A stretch of DNA of 64,000 bases, taken from contig NZ_JAJUOS010000005.1 of assembly GCF_021378075.1 (NCBI RefSeq), forward strand, positions 1 to 64,000. The letters are read 5' to 3'. Below the pieces are notes generated by a model. It saw only the letters and a list, made by a program, of their open reading frames with translations, was not told where the DNA came from and did no database searches. A program made the position numbers and the translations under genes. Shown here piece by piece: positions 48,144-56,701 of this stretch; position 1 is the stretch's first letter; each line of letters begins with the position of its first letter. This stretch comes from Rhodobacter flavimaris (GTDB lineage: Bacteria > Pseudomonadota > Alphaproteobacteria > Rhodobacterales > Rhodobacteraceae).

Positions 48144-49007
48144 TCAAAAGAGGCCATAGGTGGGGAGCTTCGCCAGTTTAGCCTGTTCGTCGTCAACTTC
48201 ATGCACCTTCGACAGGGGCTTCGTCACCTCGTCGGCACGGATAGGCTTATCGGCGACCGGAGTATCATTCAGCCCGTCGTCGTCGTAATCTTGGCCCATC
48301 TCCAGGATCAACGCTTCGGCTTTCTTACGCACGTCTCTGACGCTGTTCTGCGTCCAGGGACGCTTCCACCCGGTCAGGATACGACGGCGGTTCAGGAGGT
48401 CAGCCAGAGCCCTGTGCGACAGATCACGATATGCAGCGTCGGACTGCAAGATGTTCGCAACCTGCATAGCAATCTCGTCGGACTTCAGCGCCCTCGCCTT
48501 TGCAGATGCCTGCGCCGCCTTCTTCCGAACGTCGCTGTTCGAGAACTCGACGCCCTCACTCTTCTTGCGCGCCATTGCATCAACCGTGCCTTGCCGGATC
48601 GACCGGACGGATGCCTCACCCCGGGCGACAGCACGAATAAGAGCTGGCGCCTTCATGAAGCGACCAACGCGGGCGCAAAAGACCGGAACGTCGAGTGTCG
48701 CAAGAAAGCTCCGCGCAGCCTCGACGTTCCTAAAAAGGCGGGTCGGCTCTGAAATGACTAGCACAGCTCCGTCTGCTTTGGCGCGAGCAACAGCGTCCAT
48801 CAGACCTTCACGACGAACAGCGCCAAGAGGATCGGCACCTGAAGCGATATCCTCGTAGATGGTGAGGAGGTTGAACCCGCGGCGCTCACAGGCGTTTCGT
48901 ATGCTCTTTGCCTGCTTCTCAAACTCGTTGTCGTCTGAAGCCTGCTTGTCCGTTGAGAGGCGGATGTAACCTACGGCTCTGGAAGGATAATCCTTGCTAT
49001 TCGTCAT
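48144..49007 (-). CDS. Small serine recombinase (resolvase/invertase N-terminal domain)
   Basis: A 287-residue protein. The resolvase domain has AVGYIRLSTDKQ with the catalytic Ser18. ACERRGFNL and EPTRLFRNVEAA follow, the latter matching the DRLFRN region. The C-terminal 150 residues are Ala/Lys/Arg-rich and lack the Cys-rich domain of large serine integrases. It could invert or resolve DNA inside the island. A palindrome at 49054-49068 is a candidate site. Confidence 0.85.
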   Translation of the reverse strand: MTNSKDYPSRAVGYIRLSTDKQASDDNEFEKQAKSIRNACERRGFNLLTIYEDIASGADPLGAVRREGLMDAVARAKADGAVLVISEPTRLFRNVEAARSFLATLDVPVFCARVGRFMKAPALIRAVARGEASVRSIRQGTVDAMARKKSEGVEFSNSDVRKKAAQASAKARALKSDEIAMQVANILQSDAAYRDLSHRALADLLNRRRILTGWKRPWTQNSVRDVRKKAEALILEMGQDYDDDGLNDTPVADKPIRADEVTKPLSKVHEVDDEQAKLAKLPTYGLF

Positions 49008-49053
49008 GTTGATAGATGTCTTTTCAGGGGTGATGATTTACGGGGGGTTGGAT

Positions 49054-49068
49054 TGCAGAAATTCTGCA
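49054..49068. promoter_or_regulatory. Palindrome upstream of the serine recombinase gene
   Basis: TGCAGAA-A-TTCTGCA is a perfect 7-bp inverted repeat with a single central base. It lies about 47 bases upstream of the recombinase start in an A+T-rich gap. It may be an operator or crossover site. Confidence 0.45.
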
Positions 49069-49296
49069 CTTTGCTAATAACACCATATCATACGATTAGC
49101 ATACTTCGCAAGAATCTTGCGGTCGATCAACCCCTAGACTTCGCCTTCCAACCATCCTGCCGCGCACAGTGCGGGCTTCGTCCTCCATCGCGAAAGAGCG
49201 GGTATGGCTCCATCAAGTGAAAGCTAGAAGGGGTCAACTTAGAGCGCTCAAGGATCGACTATGAGAGACTGATCTACTCAGCCACCGAAGCCATAC

Positions 49297-49917
49297 CTAC
49301 CCGATCCCCTCAATTAGCTGAGGGCCATCGTCATGAAGACTAAAGCGGGCGACCTCGTGCTGGTGAAGCTGAACATGCCCACCAAGCTCGGTGTCGTCGG
49401 TCCCAGCGAGCCATGCATCTCGTTCCTCTGCGTTCAGGATCACTGGCATCCGTGGGTGTAGCCAGGTCATCTCGGGCGTCGCGGCGCGGGTCATCATCGT
49501 GCAGGTCAGAAGCCCCTGCCAGCGCGAGGCAAGCCCGGCGAACCAGAGGGTCTCTTCATTTCCGGCCGAGCTGATGAAATGCGGCTGCTTCGCGCCTGGC
49601 GCGCCTGACCATTCGTAGTAGCCTGCTGCCGGGATCAGGCAGCGCCCATGGCGCCAGACCTGACGAAAGGTTGGTTTGTCCTTCGCCTCCTCGATCCGGG
49701 CATTGAAGGTCCTAGCCTTCCAGTCCCGCAGCTCGCCCTTGTGCCAGGACGGGATCAATCCCCACCGCGCCAACATCGCCTCAAGCGGTTCCTTGGCGAA
49801 GATCAGCACGTCCTCGGTCGGCTTCACGTTGAAGCGCCGCGGGAAGGGCGCGATCTTGATCTCCGAATGCTCAAATTCGGTCCCGCGCAGGTTCGGATCG
49901 ACGAAACGTCCGCACAT
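49297..49917 (-). CDS. SRAP (YedK/HMCES-like) DNA-protein crosslinking protein
   Basis: A 206-residue SOS-response-associated peptidase domain protein. Cys2 (after Met1) forms the DNA-protein crosslink at abasic sites. Asn30, Glu102 (AGYYEW) and His154 (WLHPRMPVIL) match the active-site set of E. coli YedK. The ATG at 49917 is needed to put Cys at position 2. Such genes are common on mobile elements. Confidence 0.92.
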   Translation of the reverse strand: MCGRFVDPNLRGTEFEHSEIKIAPFPRRFNVKPTEDVLIFAKEPLEAMLARWGLIPSWHKGELRDWKARTFNARIEEAKDKPTFRQVWRHGRCLIPAAGYYEWSGAPGAKQPHFISSAGNEETLWFAGLASRWQGLLTCTMMTRAATPEMTWLHPRMPVILNAEERDAWLAGTDDTELGGHVQLHQHEVARFSLHDDGPQLIEGIG

Positions 49918-50083
49918 TGGCTTGGCTTTCCTTGATCGGCGGCCGATTAGCGCATAGATCATTAGTTAGGACCAACCGCCATCGCGCGCCAATCCTAACC
50001 TCCAGTTCTCACTGACATCATCCCCCCGGCCATGGACGCGTCCTGCGGCCGTGCTTATTCCTGTTTGCGACAAGGAGATCTGC

Positions 50084-50974
50084 ATGTCGAACTACACCGT
50101 GATCCCCGACATCCACGCCGACCCAGAGCGGCTCTCGCGCAGCTTGGCGACAGGGGCCTCCAGCGAGCGCCTCGCTTTCTTGGGCGACTTCATCGACGCC
50201 GGGAAGTCCGTGTCGCGCCCTGACGACGCTGAGGTTCTGGCGCGAGTGCGTCGGCTCATCGAAGACGATGACGCCGTCGCCGTGATGGGCAACCACGAAC
50301 TCAACGCGATCCTGTTTCACCGCCTCGACAGTAACGGGCAGCCTCTCAGGGCGCGCGATGACAAGAACCGGGCGCAGCACAGCAGCTTCATCGAGCGCTT
50401 TGGAATCGGCAGTAACGACGCGCTGGACTGGACCGAATGGTTCCTTACCCTGCCCCTCTGGCGCGATCTCGGCGGACTACGACTGGTGCACGCTCGCTGG
50501 AGCGACACGGCCATCTCAACGATCGCCGCCCGCCGTCCAGACGGGCGGCTGCGTCCGGACGATCTCGAAGAGGTCGCCCGAAAGGAGACGCCCTTCGCGC
50601 GAGCCGTTGATCTGCTCCTGAGCGGGCCTGAGACTGCGCTACCAGCGGGCATCGGCTTTCACGACAACAGCGGGCATTACCGAACCCAAGTTCGGATCGC
50701 GTGGTGGCGTGCTGATGCCCCGACCTGGCGAGCCGCCGCGCTTTCGGTCCCGAACCCCGAATGCCTACCGGAGACTGAGATCACCAATGAACTGGGCCTC
50801 GACCTCTATGGCGAGGAGAACCCGCCAGTCCTGGTCGGCCATTACAAGATGCGCGGCGCGCCCCAGATCGAGACCCCGCAAGCTGCCTGTCTCGACTACC
50901 CTGATACGCCTTGTGTCTACTGTTGGGACGGAGAGAGAGCGCTGACGGATGAAAAGCTTCTTGTTCTCGCATAA
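50084..50974 (+). CDS. Calcineurin-like metallophosphatase
   Basis: A 296-residue metallophosphoesterase. The five blocks are PDIHAD (Asp9, His11), GDFID (Asp35), GNHE (70-72), LVHARW and VGHYK. The layout resembles PrpE/PPP-type phosphatases. AAGGAG precedes the ATG at 50084. It lies 40 bases upstream of the next gene, so the two are probably cotranscribed. Confidence 0.88.
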   Translation: MSNYTVIPDIHADPERLSRSLATGASSERLAFLGDFIDAGKSVSRPDDAEVLARVRRLIEDDDAVAVMGNHELNAILFHRLDSNGQPLRARDDKNRAQHSSFIERFGIGSNDALDWTEWFLTLPLWRDLGGLRLVHARWSDTAISTIAARRPDGRLRPDDLEEVARKETPFARAVDLLLSGPETALPAGIGFHDNSGHYRTQVRIAWWRADAPTWRAAALSVPNPECLPETEITNELGLDLYGEENPPVLVGHYKMRGAPQIETPQAACLDYPDTPCVYCWDGERALTDEKLLVLA

Positions 50975-51014
50975 GCATTGAACAGTCGGATGGCCACCTC
51001 GACGGGAGGAGTTA

Positions 51015-51785
51015 ATGCAAGATCGTTACGCAGGGGATGTTGGCGATTTCGTCAAGCTTGGGCTGCTGCGGGCACTCTCACTCGGACGCAGGCTTGGTGT
51101 GGCTTGGTATCGCTTTCCCGACGAAGATCATAACAAGGATGGACGGCATGTATCTTATCTCGCCAGTCCAGCTCGATACGGATCACTTGATCGCCTCCTC
51201 TTTGATTACCTTAAGGAGGTAGTGGTCGATGCGCGCTCTATCTCGTCACTGTTGCCCTTGCTTGGTGATGCAGTCTCATCGGACGAGTGCCTAGACGTCG
51301 CGGGAATTTCCGCAAATCAGAGGCGTCCCTGGAGACGGGAATGGTTCGCGCGCGTCTTGGCAGATTTGTCCGGGTGTGACCTCGTATTCGCCGATCCGGA
51401 CAATGGCATTGTTGACAACAGTGAACGGCGCAAGGGCAGCGTCAAGTTCGGAAAACAGATACCCATCGGCGAGGTCAGGGCATTGGCTCAGGGTCGTTGC
51501 GCAGTGATTTACCACCACAACACACGCCGTCGTGGTGGCCATGACGCCGAAGTAGAATACTGGCTTCAAGAGTTTGGAATGCCCGCTCTCGCAGTGCGAG
51601 CGACGGCTTACAGTCCGCGAACATTCTTCATACTCAACCCCGACCCTATCATCGAAGAGAGGGTCCACTCGTTCTGTAACAGGTGGCGGGATCTACGGGT
51701 TCGCGTTCATGGCGCGGCCTACAGGCAGGAAACGCTTGTAGATTTCCCCAACGCCATCTCTGCGAAATCTGCTTCTGGAGGATAG
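51015..51785 (+). CDS. Conserved protein of unknown function with DPDN motif
   Basis: A 256-residue protein. MQDRYAGDVGDFVKLGLLRAL, FPDEDHNKDGRHVSYL, LVFADPDNG at 123-131 and YHHNTRRRGGH at 166-176 appear strongly conserved in style. The DPDN motif recalls the N/DPPY of nucleic-acid methyltransferases, but a SAM-binding loop is not clear. I do not recognise an established family. GGGAGGAG precedes the ATG. It is likely cotranscribed with the metallophosphatase gene. Confidence 0.78.
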   Translation: MQDRYAGDVGDFVKLGLLRALSLGRRLGVAWYRFPDEDHNKDGRHVSYLASPARYGSLDRLLFDYLKEVVVDARSISSLLPLLGDAVSSDECLDVAGISANQRRPWRREWFARVLADLSGCDLVFADPDNGIVDNSERRKGSVKFGKQIPIGEVRALAQGRCAVIYHHNTRRRGGHDAEVEYWLQEFGMPALAVRATAYSPRTFFILNPDPIIEERVHSFCNRWRDLRVRVHGAAYRQETLVDFPNAISAKSASGG

Positions 51786-52764
51786 GCCACATATGGCAGA
51801 TCCGCGCCCAGCAAGTCGAGCGAGCTAACCCTCCACGCCTTCGATTCGGGATCGGACCTCAACCTTCGCGACAGCCCTCCGACACAGCCGGCCCCGCACA
51901 TGCGCCCGAGCACGTCGCAGGCGCTCCGGGGCGCGCGCCTGCTGCGGTCCGTGACATCTTTGGTGATGAGTAGGACTTCTCATAAGAGACCTGCCAGCGA
52001 GCGCCCCAGAACTCCACATGAGATGCGGACAAATGAGGGCCCTAGATTTTGGCCCGTTCAGTTGTTGGTTCATTTGCTCTTCTCTCCTGGCGAGAGAACG
52101 GGTCGCAGCGATGCTTGCGGGGTTCCGGCAACCCAGTTTCCGCCGCCCGTGAACCTTGGCCTCTCTGCGAGGAGGTCGTTCCAGATGAACGACAACTCGA
52201 CCGTTGCCGTCGCCTACCCAGGAGAAAACCCGAAATCAGGCGTTTCATGTTTCATCTGCGTTAAGTGAGGCACATAGCACTTAACAAAATAAGGGATTTC
52301 GTGGCTCCCCTTGGCCTGATCGATGTAACATTTCGAGCCCTATCCGAGCCATCTGCAGCGTGTTTTGGGCGTGAAATGTTACATGCGACGCCCGAAATGC
52401 GACATCAAAGCCAAGAAATGTTACCTTGAACGAGGTCGATGTAACATAGATTGAAAGTTGGAACGGCATCCTGATCTGATCCCCGGACTCCGGCATCAGC
52501 TGGATGAATGTCGGGGGTCACAGCAATCCGACCGCTTCGGGCTCTACGAACGAGGCAAATCTGTCTGGCTCGCATCCTCTAGATCATCGTGATCGGACCG
52601 GGAAGGGACAAACATTCAGGGCGCGAGCGGTCGCCGGGTGCGTATCTGTATCGTTCACGTGGGCCTGACGAAACTGTGACCCGTCCTACGGCTCTTGCAG
52701 AACCGATTGCCCTCACGGAGTCGCGAGGTATAGTTCAAGTAATCAGTTTTCTAAGAGGCTAACA
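51786..52764. other. Long non-coding region with repeat cluster
   Basis: 979 bases without a convincing gene. It contains an inverted repeat GTTAAGTG / CACTTAAC (52260-52285) and the TGTAACAT cluster at 52322-52448. Short frames in it lack ribosome-binding sites and motifs. It may be decayed sequence, an element maintenance region or a non-coding RNA locus. Confidence 0.55.
52322..52448. repeat. Cluster of TGTAACAT / ATGTTACA sites
   Basis: GATGTAACAT at 52322-52331, GAAATGTTACAT at 52373-52384, a degenerate GAAATGCGACAT at 52394-52405, GAAATGTTACC at 52415-52425 and GATGTAACAT at 52438-52447 give five related sites in both orientations within 130 bases. Confidence 0.7.
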
Positions 52765-53283
52765 TTGAAGTGGAATTCCGTTCCTGCGCTGATGAGTGCG
52801 CTCTTCGTATCTGTGGCCACCCCCAGCATGGCGCTGAATACGCTATGGGCACCGTCTGATTTCAGCGGAGCCTGGGTGGAGGTGTTGGACGACAGCCAAA
52901 ATGGCTGCTGGACTAACATCGGCGAAGTGAAGGCTTATGCAGCTGATCAGTTGGAGCTTGCCGGTTTCAATGTCATTGAGCGACCGAAGAGAACAGAGGA
53001 TTCTCCGAATTTGTCGCTCGACAAGAACGTTGTGCTCGTCATCCATGTAAAGGGGATGCGCTGGGATAACGGGGTATGCGTCGGAAGCCTAATGACCCAT
53101 TTTTTGGGCCGCGTCATCGTCGTCCCGCAGGAAAGGCGATGGGTCGTCAATACAATCGGTGAGCCTACCGCCCACCCACTTTGGGACCAGACAAACTTCA
53201 ATACGATCCTGCTGGACCCGATCAAAGGTTTCATCTTTTCCTGGGTCGAGAACGGTAAGATCGACGAGGCAGGGCTTGACTGA
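52765..53283 (+). CDS. Secreted protein of unknown function
   Basis: A 172-residue protein starting with TTG, preceded by AGAGG. Residues 1-23 are a signal peptide (cleavage after SMA). The mature part has two Cys (CWTN near 48 and VCVG near 107) that could form a disulfide, and a conserved-looking HVKGMRWDN. No family recognised. It is the first of three envelope-related genes on this side of the island. Confidence 0.7.
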   Translation: MKWNSVPALMSALFVSVATPSMALNTLWAPSDFSGAWVEVLDDSQNGCWTNIGEVKAYAADQLELAGFNVIERPKRTEDSPNLSLDKNVVLVIHVKGMRWDNGVCVGSLMTHFLGRVIVVPQERRWVVNTIGEPTAHPLWDQTNFNTILLDPIKGFIFSWVENGKIDEAGLD

Positions 53284-53485
53284 ATAGGGCTAACCGGGCT
53301 TCGAAAAGTTATTTAGCGCAGATCTTGCGCGAACCTCACCCCGCCGGTCCTGTCTGGGGCAGGAAGTCCGAAGGTGCCCCCCCCCCCGCTTCTCCAACAT
53401 CCGGCCCACACTCTAAATTGAATTCGGTTGTCTCCGGAACAACCTTCAGTAAGTATGCCGCATCACTAACGAGGCACCTAACAAC

Positions 53486-54775
53486 ATGCAGCGCTGGCAA
53501 GACGATCTTACAAAGCACCCAATCAACACTTCCCTCCAAAAGCTTATCGAAGGCATTGACTTAGAAGTTTCAATTACAGATCCAGTAATTGAAGTCGAGC
53601 GAGCTAGATTTTCAAAGGTCGTTTATCTACTAAGGGATACAATCGCATCTCTAGATGCTGATATAGCGCCATTCGATATCCTTAATCAAATTCAAAGCCA
53701 GTTCCAAAATCAGGGCGTCATTCAAACAATGACGAACCTCATCCGCACTAAAGACGCCAATATTTTTCGAGATCTAAACACCCAGATCACCCCAAGCCTA
53801 AGTTATATTAATCAACTTCGAGCGAGCACAATCAGCCCACAATCAGGCCTTGCGGACCGAGAGTCAGCTTTAATCGGATATGAGAAATTCGTGAGATCAC
53901 TAAGGGCTGAGCAAACTCGACTTGAAGAATTCTATTGGAAGACTGAAGAAAACATAAAAGAATCAACCAATGAAGCATTAAGCCTTAAAGAAACAGCGAA
54001 GACATCCGCAGACCAATTTGAAGAAAACATCAAGTCTTGGAAAGAAGAAATTTCCGCACTTATTACTGCACAAAAAACAGAGTTCACGACTCGACAACAT
54101 AGCAACGACAGCCAATTCTTAGAAACCATCAATCTCATCAAAGAGACCGCCAAAGAATGGCTGGATGATTTCCAATCGGATCAGACAGCCAAGGCGGACA
54201 GGAGGAACGAAGAAACTCGCGCGATTCTACAAGAGATCATTGAAGACTCGAACGATAAACACCTTAGCATCATCAAACTTTATGAATTGGTTGCTCTGGA
54301 TAGCGTTACCGGCGGACACAAGAACATTGCAGATCGAGAGTTCAAGGCAGCACAGCTTTGGCGAAGAGTCACTATCGGCAGTATCGCGGCAACCATTACT
54401 TGGATACTTTTCAGTATTTTTTGCTTCACCCCAACACTCACGCCCGCACCTCTTTTCTGGCTTCAAATCGCAAAATCTCTTTCCCTGACAGCATTGCTTT
54501 TGTCCTTCGCGGTTTATGCGTCAAAGCAAGCCGCGCTTCACCGGATCAACGAACGAAAAGCCAGGTCGTTCTTCTTGCAGGTGCAAGCTTTTGATCCGTT
54601 TATCGCTAGTCTCCCAGAAGACACTCAACACGAAATGAAAAAATCTTTAAGCGTGCGCATTTTCGGCCCCGACGATCCGGAGCACGATAAAACGATTCTT
54701 GAGAATGGTGACTTCAAGGTTCTAGAAAAATTCCTTGGACTTGCCGAGCAGTTTAAGAAGGTTATTGGGAAGTAG
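53486..54775 (+). CDS. Coiled-coil, two-transmembrane protein of unknown function
   Basis: A 429-residue protein from an A+T-rich segment clearly unlike the host. Helical coiled coil spans about 130-260. Two membrane segments at 295-314 and 323-345 form a hairpin that leaves both ends in the cytoplasm. A helical C-terminal domain of about 80 residues follows. No enzymatic motif is visible. The layout recalls membrane effectors of phage-defence systems, but this is only structural analogy. A GAGG lies upstream of the ATG at 53486. Confidence 0.75.
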   Translation: MQRWQDDLTKHPINTSLQKLIEGIDLEVSITDPVIEVERARFSKVVYLLRDTIASLDADIAPFDILNQIQSQFQNQGVIQTMTNLIRTKDANIFRDLNTQITPSLSYINQLRASTISPQSGLADRESALIGYEKFVRSLRAEQTRLEEFYWKTEENIKESTNEALSLKETAKTSADQFEENIKSWKEEISALITAQKTEFTTRQHSNDSQFLETINLIKETAKEWLDDFQSDQTAKADRRNEETRAILQEIIEDSNDKHLSIIKLYELVALDSVTGGHKNIADREFKAAQLWRRVTIGSIAATITWILFSIFCFTPTLTPAPLFWLQIAKSLSLTALLLSFAVYASKQAALHRINERKARSFFLQVQAFDPFIASLPEDTQHEMKKSLSVRIFGPDDPEHDKTILENGDFKVLEKFLGLAEQFKKVIGK

Positions 54776-54786
54776 AATTTAGTGCA

Positions 54787-54810
54787 GCGGGCACGTCGGA
54801 CCGTGCCCGC
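54787..54810 (+). terminator. Hairpin after the coiled-coil membrane gene
   Basis: A 9-bp perfect stem GCGGGCACG / CGTGCCCGC has a six-base loop and lies 12 bases past the stop. It lacks a T tract. Confidence 0.5.
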
Positions 54811-55053
54811 CTCCTCTCCCTGACCGCCTCGGGATCAACACCCGCGAAGGTGCATACAAGGTCGAGGTCGGCGCTCGGCCTTGTCAGGAAGCGGCGGGCA
54901 GCTCAACAGCATAACAACGGCCGACCAAAGCGAGGCAGCAAGGAGCAACAGCCAAAAATCCTCTTGCCGTGTCTGCTCGTTAGGCCCGATTATCGTTGAG
55001 GAGCGGAACCTTTAACCCACTCTCAGAACCATGACCGGACAAGGAATTCACAA

Positions 55054-55629
55054 TTGAAGATTGCCAAACTCGCCACCGTAGTCCTGTCGAGTATCTTACT
55101 CCTTGCAGGCTGTCAGGAAATTGAACCGAGTTCGACCGTCAAGGCGGGCGGCGTTCGTGTTGGCGACAACTTGGTTGCAGGCAGGGGCGATGCAGTTCTT
55201 GAAGTCGTAAGCCAAGAAAGTCTGCCCAATGCATTTGGCGGAGCGGATGTGTTTGGCAGAACTCGCCCCACGGGAACCACCGCGCTTATCTTCATTAGTG
55301 GCACCAGATCGACCGCAACTTTCCTTCGGCGCGATGTGTCAATTTCGAGCCAGAAAACAACAATGAACTCCACTCCGATCATGATTGGCGGAAATTCACA
55401 GACATATCACACGGGCAACATAGGCTATCTGCCCTACAGCGGCACTTCGACGACCTACAGAGCGCCGGTATTTCTTCCTCCGAACACGCCGTCAGATATG
55501 ATTACTGGAGTCCGAGAGATCACAATTCGCGTCCCGACTAGAGCGGGCGCGAACTCAGTCAGCATAGCGGGTCACGTGCTGACGGTAATTTCCGCTAGCG
55601 AGAACCAAGTAACTTATACGCTGCAATAG
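55054..55629 (+). CDS. Lipoprotein of unknown function
   Basis: A 191-residue protein with a TTG start after AAGGA and a lipoprotein signal peptide with lipobox LLAGC (Cys at residue 20). The mature region is beta-rich and ends in IAGHVLTVISASENQVTYTLQ. No family recognised. The 3' end overlaps the convergent HNH gene by 16 bases. Confidence 0.75.
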   Translation: MKIAKLATVVLSSILLLAGCQEIEPSSTVKAGGVRVGDNLVAGRGDAVLEVVSQESLPNAFGGADVFGRTRPTGTTALIFISGTRSTATFLRRDVSISSQKTTMNSTPIMIGGNSQTYHTGNIGYLPYSGTSTTYRAPVFLPPNTPSDMITGVREITIRVPTRAGANSVSIAGHVLTVISASENQVTYTLQ

Positions 55630-55970
55630 CCGACCTGCGCCCGCTCCTGACGCTGCTTGGCGCTGTTGTGGTGGTGGGCGCAGAGGCTCTGCCAGTTGCG
55701 CCAATCCCAGAACAGTTCCTTGTTGCCCCGGTGCGGTGTGATGTGATCGACAACGGTCGCAGGCGCACCGCAGACCACGCATTCAGGATGGAACATCAGG
55801 TATTCGGCGCGGGCCTTCTGCCAGTCGGTCGTGTAGCCACGCTGGCGGGCGCTAGGGCGGCGCGCATCGTGGCGACGGTTTCGGACGCGGGTGCTTTCGA
55901 TCTGGCACTGGCAGCGCTTGCCGTGTGGCGCAATGCGACCACAGGTGCAGACGTGGGGCGGACGGGGCAT
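55614..55970 (-). CDS. HNH endonuclease
   Basis: A 118-residue HNH nuclease. An N-terminal Cys cluster (CTCG and CQCQ) precedes the core ECVVCGAPATVVDHITPHRG and the downstream LCAHHHNSA, forming a zinc-bound ββα site. Its form is that of phage HNH proteins that sit beside terminase genes. It is the only phage-like gene in the island. The function in mobility or defence is unknown. Confidence 0.88.
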   Translation of the reverse strand: MPRPPHVCTCGRIAPHGKRCQCQIESTRVRNRRHDARRPSARQRGYTTDWQKARAEYLMFHPECVVCGAPATVVDHITPHRGNKELFWDWRNWQSLCAHHHNSAKQRQERAQVGYCSV

Positions 55971-56299
55971 CAGAGCTTTCCTTTCAGGACGCGCAGTCCT
56001 GCGCGCTCAAAGTCGGGGTCGAGACTGGCAGCGATGTTCGCGGCGCGCGCGATCCTTAGGAAATCCCGATCTCCAGAAGCGTCGCGTGTAGAAGTTCACC
56101 TGTAGCGAGACAAGACGACCACGTTCGCAAACCCGGAGGGTTCTACCGGCCACGTCTGTGGCGCCAGAACGCATCCCCATCATGTCTGCGCAATATTCCT
56201 AGGACTTCGACTTCCCTCTGAGCAGATGCATAGTCCCACCCGACCTGCACGAGCGCGCGCGGTATCACTGTATTACAGCTTCAATACACAGGAGATACC
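55971..56299. other. Non-coding gap before the XRE gene
   Basis: 329 bases, with an operator-like inverted repeat at its right end. No gene seen. Confidence 0.5.
56269..56288. promoter_or_regulatory. Inverted repeat before the XRE gene, candidate operator
   Basis: TGTATTACAGCTTCAATACA: 6-bp perfect arms with an eight-base spacer. It lies 11 bases before the GTG start, next to the ribosome-binding site, a typical position for autorepression by an XRE protein. Confidence 0.5.
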
Positions 56300-56701
56300 G
56301 TGAAGAAAAAACCTTACGAAGACAGTCCCGCCGCAGAGTTCATCGCCGAGCGTGTGCGCGACCTGAAGCACAAGAAATCTCAGGGAGACATTGCCCACGA
56401 AGTCGGCTTCGTGAACAGCAACATGATGAGCCTCTTGAAATCTGGCGCGAATAAGGTGCCGCTGGATCGGGTTCCCGCGCTCGCGAAAGCGCTGGAGGCG
56501 GACCCGGCAGTGCTGATGCGTCTCGCGCTCGAACAGTCCGTCGGCGTCACCGCGGCGACCGCAATCGTCGAGGTGTTCGGCACGCCAGTCAGTGAGAACG
56601 AGCGTGGATGGCTCGACGAGATCCGCAAGGCGTCTGGCAACGGCGATCCTCGTCTGACCGCCCGGTCCCGCACTACGCTTCGGAGTATCTTCGGGCTATG
56701 A
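56300..56701 (+). CDS. XRE-family helix-turn-helix regulator
   Basis: A 133-residue protein with an HTH at about 28-48 (GDIAHEVGFVNSNMMSLLKSG). A separate C-terminal segment (98-131) starts SENERGWLDEIRK. It starts with GTG after AGGAG. It overlaps the next ORF by four bases (ATGA). This kind of protein typically regulates a mobile element. Confidence 0.85.
   Translation: MKKKPYEDSPAAEFIAERVRDLKHKKSQGDIAHEVGFVNSNMMSLLKSGANKVPLDRVPALAKALEADPAVLMRLALEQSVGVTAATAIVEVFGTPVSENERGWLDEIRKASGNGDPRLTARSRTTLRSIFGL

Noticed and set aside
47875..48202. Short minus-strand frames between the protease and recombinase genes
   Set aside because: They overlap one another in different frames and show Arg/Gly-rich translation, without start signals.
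51900..52268. A 122-codon plus-strand frame in the long island gap
   Set aside because: No ribosome-binding site, Arg/Ser/Pro-rich composition and no motif.
52281..52496. A 71-codon minus-strand frame over the TGTAACAT cluster
   Set aside because: Its translation merely repeats the DNA repeat, and there is no ribosome-binding site.
53325..53564. A 79-codon plus-strand frame overlapping the C run and the start of the membrane gene
   Set aside because: It overlaps a better-supported gene in another frame and has no recognisable motif.
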